Source of the DNA: Actinomycetota bacterium
GTDB lineage: Bacteria; Actinomycetota; Humimicrobiia; Humimicrobiales; Humimicrobiaceae
Reading direction: 5' to 3'
Length of the DNA: 5,632 bases
Assembly (NCBI GenBank): GCA_014360385.1
Contig: JACIXO010000099.1
Coordinates: 1 to 5,632 of the forward strand
Numbering within the stretch: the first letter of the stretch is position 1; every line of letters starts with the position of its first letter. Made by a program: the position numbers and the translations under genes. The notes beneath the pieces were generated by a model. It worked only from the letters and a program-made list of their open reading frames with translations, made no database searches and had not been told where the DNA came from. This document shows positions 4,622-5,632 of the stretch, piece by piece.

Positions 4622-5632
4622 ATGAAAGTAATGGTAATAGGAAGCGGTGCTAGAGAGCACTGTCTTGTGTGGAAGATCTCCAGAAGTAGCTATGTAGATA
4701 AAATATATGCAGTTCCTGGAAATGCTGGAATTAGCGAAATTGCTGAGTGTGTGGATTTGGGTATAGGTAAGGATAGCTTTAATGATTTAGTAAATTTTGC
4801 TGAGGATAAGAAAATAGACTTAACAGTTGTTGGACCCGAAGCTCCTCTTGTGGATGGGATAGTGGACTTTTTTACTGAGAGAGGTTTTAAGATTTTCGGT
4901 CCTACTAGAGATGCAGCCATGCTTGAAGGTAGTAAAGTATTTACTAAAAGGCTTCTCCAGAAGTATAAAATTCCTACTCCAGACGGAGTTGTTTTTGGGA
5001 AAGAGGAATACGAAGATGCTTTAAGCTATGTAGAAAGCATTTCAGATGAGTCTTTCCCTGTGGTAGTGAAAGCAGATGGCCTTGCTGCAGGTAAAGGAGT
5101 TGTTATTGCAGAAGACAGAGAAAAAGCAATAGAAGCTATCAGGAACTGTTTTGTTAAGAAGATATTTGGGGACTCGGGATCCAGGATAATAATAGAGGAA
5201 TTTTTGGTCGGGTTTGAGGTTTCAATTCTTTGTTTATGTGATGGTGAAACCATCATCCCCATGGCTTTAGCTCAGGATTACAAAAGAATTTACGAGGGTG
5301 ACAGAGGCAAGAATACGGGAGGAATGGGTAGCTACAGTCCTGTTCCCTCAGTAACCCATGAGGTGTATGAGAGAATTTTAAACGAGATAATATATCCCAC
5401 TTATAGGGCGATAAAAGAGGAGGGGATTTGTTATAAAGGGATACTTTATGGAGGTTTACTTATAAGCGATGGTAAACCCTATCTACTGGAATATAATTGC
5501 AGGTTTGGTGACCCTGAAACTCAGGCTATTTTACCGAGGCTCGAAGATGACTTAGTACCTCTTCTTTTAGCCTGTGTTTATGGAGAGTTGAATGAAAGAA
5601 GTATTAGCTGGGACAACCAGAAGTGTGTATGC
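4622..5632 (+). CDS. purD: Phosphoribosylamine-glycine ligase (GAR synthetase), N-terminal 337 aa, cut by window edge
   Basis: PurD condenses 5-phosphoribosylamine with glycine using ATP, the second step of de novo purine synthesis. The N-terminal domain begins MKVMVIGSGAREH (GSGAREH at 7-13; many relatives have GNGGREH) and contains DLTVVGPEAPLVDG (66-79) and IFGPT (91-95). LEGSK (101-105) opens the ATP-grasp part. It continues with VVKADGLAAGKGV (148-160), the adenine-pocket IIIEEFL (189-195), QDYKR (218-222), the glycine-rich NTGGMGSYSP (231-240) and the metal-binding LEYNCRFGDPETQ (289-301, E290 and N292). All visible active-site residues are intact. About 85-90 residues of the usual length of about 425, the C-terminal domain, lie beyond base 5632. 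The start is ATG 4622 behind AGGAG. Location after purA suggests a purine gene cluster continuing downstream. The frame stays open to the last base, so this is a window cut and not a truncation. Confidence 0.98.
   Translation, partial: MKVMVIGSGAREHCLVWKISRSSYVDKIYAVPGNAGISEIAECVDLGIGKDSFNDLVNFAEDKKIDLTVVGPEAPLVDGIVDFFTERGFKIFGPTRDAAMLEGSKVFTKRLLQKYKIPTPDGVVFGKEEYEDALSYVESISDESFPVVVKADGLAAGKGVVIAEDREKAIEAIRNCFVKKIFGDSGSRIIIEEFLVGFEVSILCLCDGETIIPMALAQDYKRIYEGDRGKNTGGMGSYSPVPSVTHEVYERILNEIIYPTYRAIKEEGICYKGILYGGLLISDGKPYLLEYNCRFGDPETQAILPRLEDDLVPLLLACVYGELNERSISWDNQKCVC

Overview
The window is a co-oriented stretch of bacterial chromosome with every gene on the + strand: the 3' end of rpsF (S6), then ssb, rpsR (S18), rplI (L9), dnaB, purA and the first four fifths of purD. 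All products are conserved housekeeping proteins. There are no mobile elements, CRISPR arrays, tRNA or rRNA genes, or recognisable phage genes. I found no undescribed multi-gene system. The points worth a second look are the two larger intergenic leaders, the start-codon pattern and two C-terminal tails.

Organism (inference): the DNA is AT-rich by eye, arginine is coded mostly by AGA/AGG, isoleucine often by ATA, and the coding strand is purine-rich. Three of the six visible starts read best as TTG (rpsR, rplI, purA), with clear AGGAG-type ribosome binding sites. The rplI-dnaB-purA order is familiar from Bacillota and some deep-branching anaerobes. These traits together suggest a low-to-mid GC, possibly thermophilic, anaerobic Bacillota-like or related lineage. 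The sequence alone does not settle the genus or phylum.

Layout: 1-138 is the tail of rpsF. 165-608 is ssb, with a short linker and a canonical acidic DIPF tip. 609-776 is a 168-base AT-rich leader before rpsR holding two perfect inverted repeats, and a further stem spans the ssb stop codon. 777-1046 is rpsR in its four-ligand (Cys3His) form. 1122-1676 is rplI with an unusual charged C-terminal tail of about 36 residues. 1710-3113 is dnaB, complete and without an intein. 3137-4465 is purA. 4466-4621 is a 156-base gap with nested self-complementary segments. 4622 to the right edge is purD, cut by the window.

How the genes work together: S6 and S18 bind each other on the 30S platform, and SSB lies between them in the classical rpsF-ssb-rpsR arrangement. 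L9 is a 50S protein. DnaB is the replicative helicase, which works on DNA coated by SSB. PurA and PurD belong to AMP synthesis and early de novo IMP synthesis. Gaps between genes are 26, 168, 75, 33, 23 and 156 bases, and I see no convincing intrinsic terminator. One long transcript or a few overlapping ones is therefore plausible, linking ribosome, replication and purine supply. The two large gaps are the likeliest places for internal promoters or RNA-level control.
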